Shown here piece by piece: positions 33,393-33,883 of a stretch of DNA of 33,883 nt (the first letter of the stretch is position 1; each line of letters opens with the position of its first letter). Source of the stretch: Balneolales bacterium (lineage in GTDB: Bacteria > Bacteroidota > Rhodothermia > Balneolales > Natronogracilivirgulaceae). The notes below the pieces were generated by a model that had not been told where the DNA came from, did no database searches, and was given only the letters and a program-made list of their open reading frames with translations. The stretch is from contig SLOL01000036.1 of assembly GCA_007132495.1 (NCBI GenBank), positions 1 to 33,883 on the forward strand, in the 5' to 3' direction. Made by a program: the position numbers and the translations under genes.

Positions 33393-33883
33393 ATGATGAA
33401 GCCTCGCTGGTATGCGCTTTATACCCGACCGAAGTTTGAAAAGAAGGTGGAGGAACGGCTGAAAGAGGTGGGTTTTGAAGTATGGTTGCCGCTTCACACG
33501 GTAGTAAGGCAGTGGAGTGACCGGAAGAAGAAGATGATGGTGCCGTTGTTCAACGGCTATGTATTTGTCCGGACCGAAAAGAAACAGCTCTATCATGCCG
33601 TTCAGATAGATGGTGTCGCAAGAACCGTGGGTTTCGATGGTGAGCCGGCACCGATCCGTGATGAACAGATTGAAATGATCCAGAAAATTCTGATCGGGCC
33701 CGATGCTTTTGAAGTCAAACAGACCAAATTTGTCAAAGGGGATCCGGTCAGAGTGGTGGATGGTCCGCTGAAAGGAAACGAAGGCAAGTGGATCTCCTGG
33801 CGCGGCAAAAAGCGGGTTGCGCTTGAAGTGGAACACCTCAGCCATATGCTGGTCGTGGAAATCCCGGCGGTATATATCGAAAA
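33393..33883 (+). CDS. UpxY/NusG-like transcription antiterminator, incomplete at the right edge
   Basis: The reading frame runs open from the ATG at 33393 (or 33396) to the window end, at least 163 codons. The N-terminal NGN-type domain reads MMKPRWYALYTRPKFEKKVE and continues with LFNGYVFVRTEKK and IDGVARTVGFDGEP. A KOW motif, VKGDPVRVVDGPLKGNEGKW, comes near residue 112-131. This is the layout of specialised NusG paralogues (UpxY, LoaP, RfaH group) that prevent termination within long polysaccharide operons. In Bacteroidota such genes are often the first gene of capsule or exopolysaccharide loci, so the gene beyond the edge may begin one; that is inference. It is not the housekeeping NusG by context, since secE and rplK are absent. 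Confidence 0.85.
   Translation, partial: MMKPRWYALYTRPKFEKKVEERLKEVGFEVWLPLHTVVRQWSDRKKKMMVPLFNGYVFVRTEKKQLYHAVQIDGVARTVGFDGEPAPIRDEQIEMIQKILIGPDAFEVKQTKFVKGDPVRVVDGPLKGNEGKWISWRGKKRVALEVEHLSHMLVVEIPAVYIE

Noticed and set aside
33369-33845. Antisense open frame at the right edge
   Set aside because: The plus strand carries a clear NGN/KOW antiterminator over the same bases.

Overview
The window looks like a chromosomal segment from a Bacteroidota/Rhodothermota-type bacterium, most likely close to Balneolales. The signs are a DUF5723-type outer-membrane barrel, an Ig-like lipoprotein whose mature start (Cys-Ala-x-Pro followed by a Gly-Gly-Pro and Pro-Pro stretch) is typical of that phylum, an UpxY-type antiterminator, weak Shine-Dalgarno use, and a few promoters of the TAnnTTTG class. 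Many exported proteins are very acidic, which fits a saline habitat, but that is inference. Most of the window is core metabolism and cell-envelope genes. I see no phage, insertion sequence, CRISPR array or toxin/defence cassette.

Layout. 1-2.1 kb: purC and a LacI-family regulator, both on the minus strand, with a degenerate copy of the lacI tail between them. 2.4-6.1 kb (plus): a phytoene/squalene synthase, an alpha/beta-hydrolase homologue that has lost its catalytic Ser and probably its catalytic His, a roughly 40-bp minisatellite, murQ, and a TonB-domain protein with an acidic linker. 6.3 kb: tRNA-Ser(GGA). 6.7-11.6 kb: a giant acidic lipoprotein coupled to an outer-membrane barrel. 11.7-15.0 kb (minus): an FAD-dependent oxidoreductase, then pncB-pncA for NAD salvage. 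15.2-20.7 kb (plus): a tight six-gene envelope operon (tail-anchored protein, Ig-like lipoprotein, beta-propeller-like protein, HdeD-like membrane protein, MltG, UPF0316 protein).

20.8-28.8 kb (minus): a sodium-dependent transporter, then efp-accB-accC-gcvH-guaA and an LpoA-like TPR/periplasmic-binding protein. The efp run has a good candidate promoter. 29-33.1 kb (minus): metG and a GH13 debranching-type enzyme. At the right edge a divergent, incomplete UpxY/NusG-like gene begins; in this phylum such genes commonly open polysaccharide loci, so an accessory region may start just outside the window.

The items most worth a second look are the hydrolase-like pseudoenzyme, the giant lipoprotein/barrel pair, the tail-anchored protein plus Ig-like lipoprotein at the head of the mltG operon, and several unrelated intergenic minisatellites. 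I do not see a clearly new multi-gene system. The lipoprotein/barrel pair and the envelope operon are the best candidates for undescribed biology.
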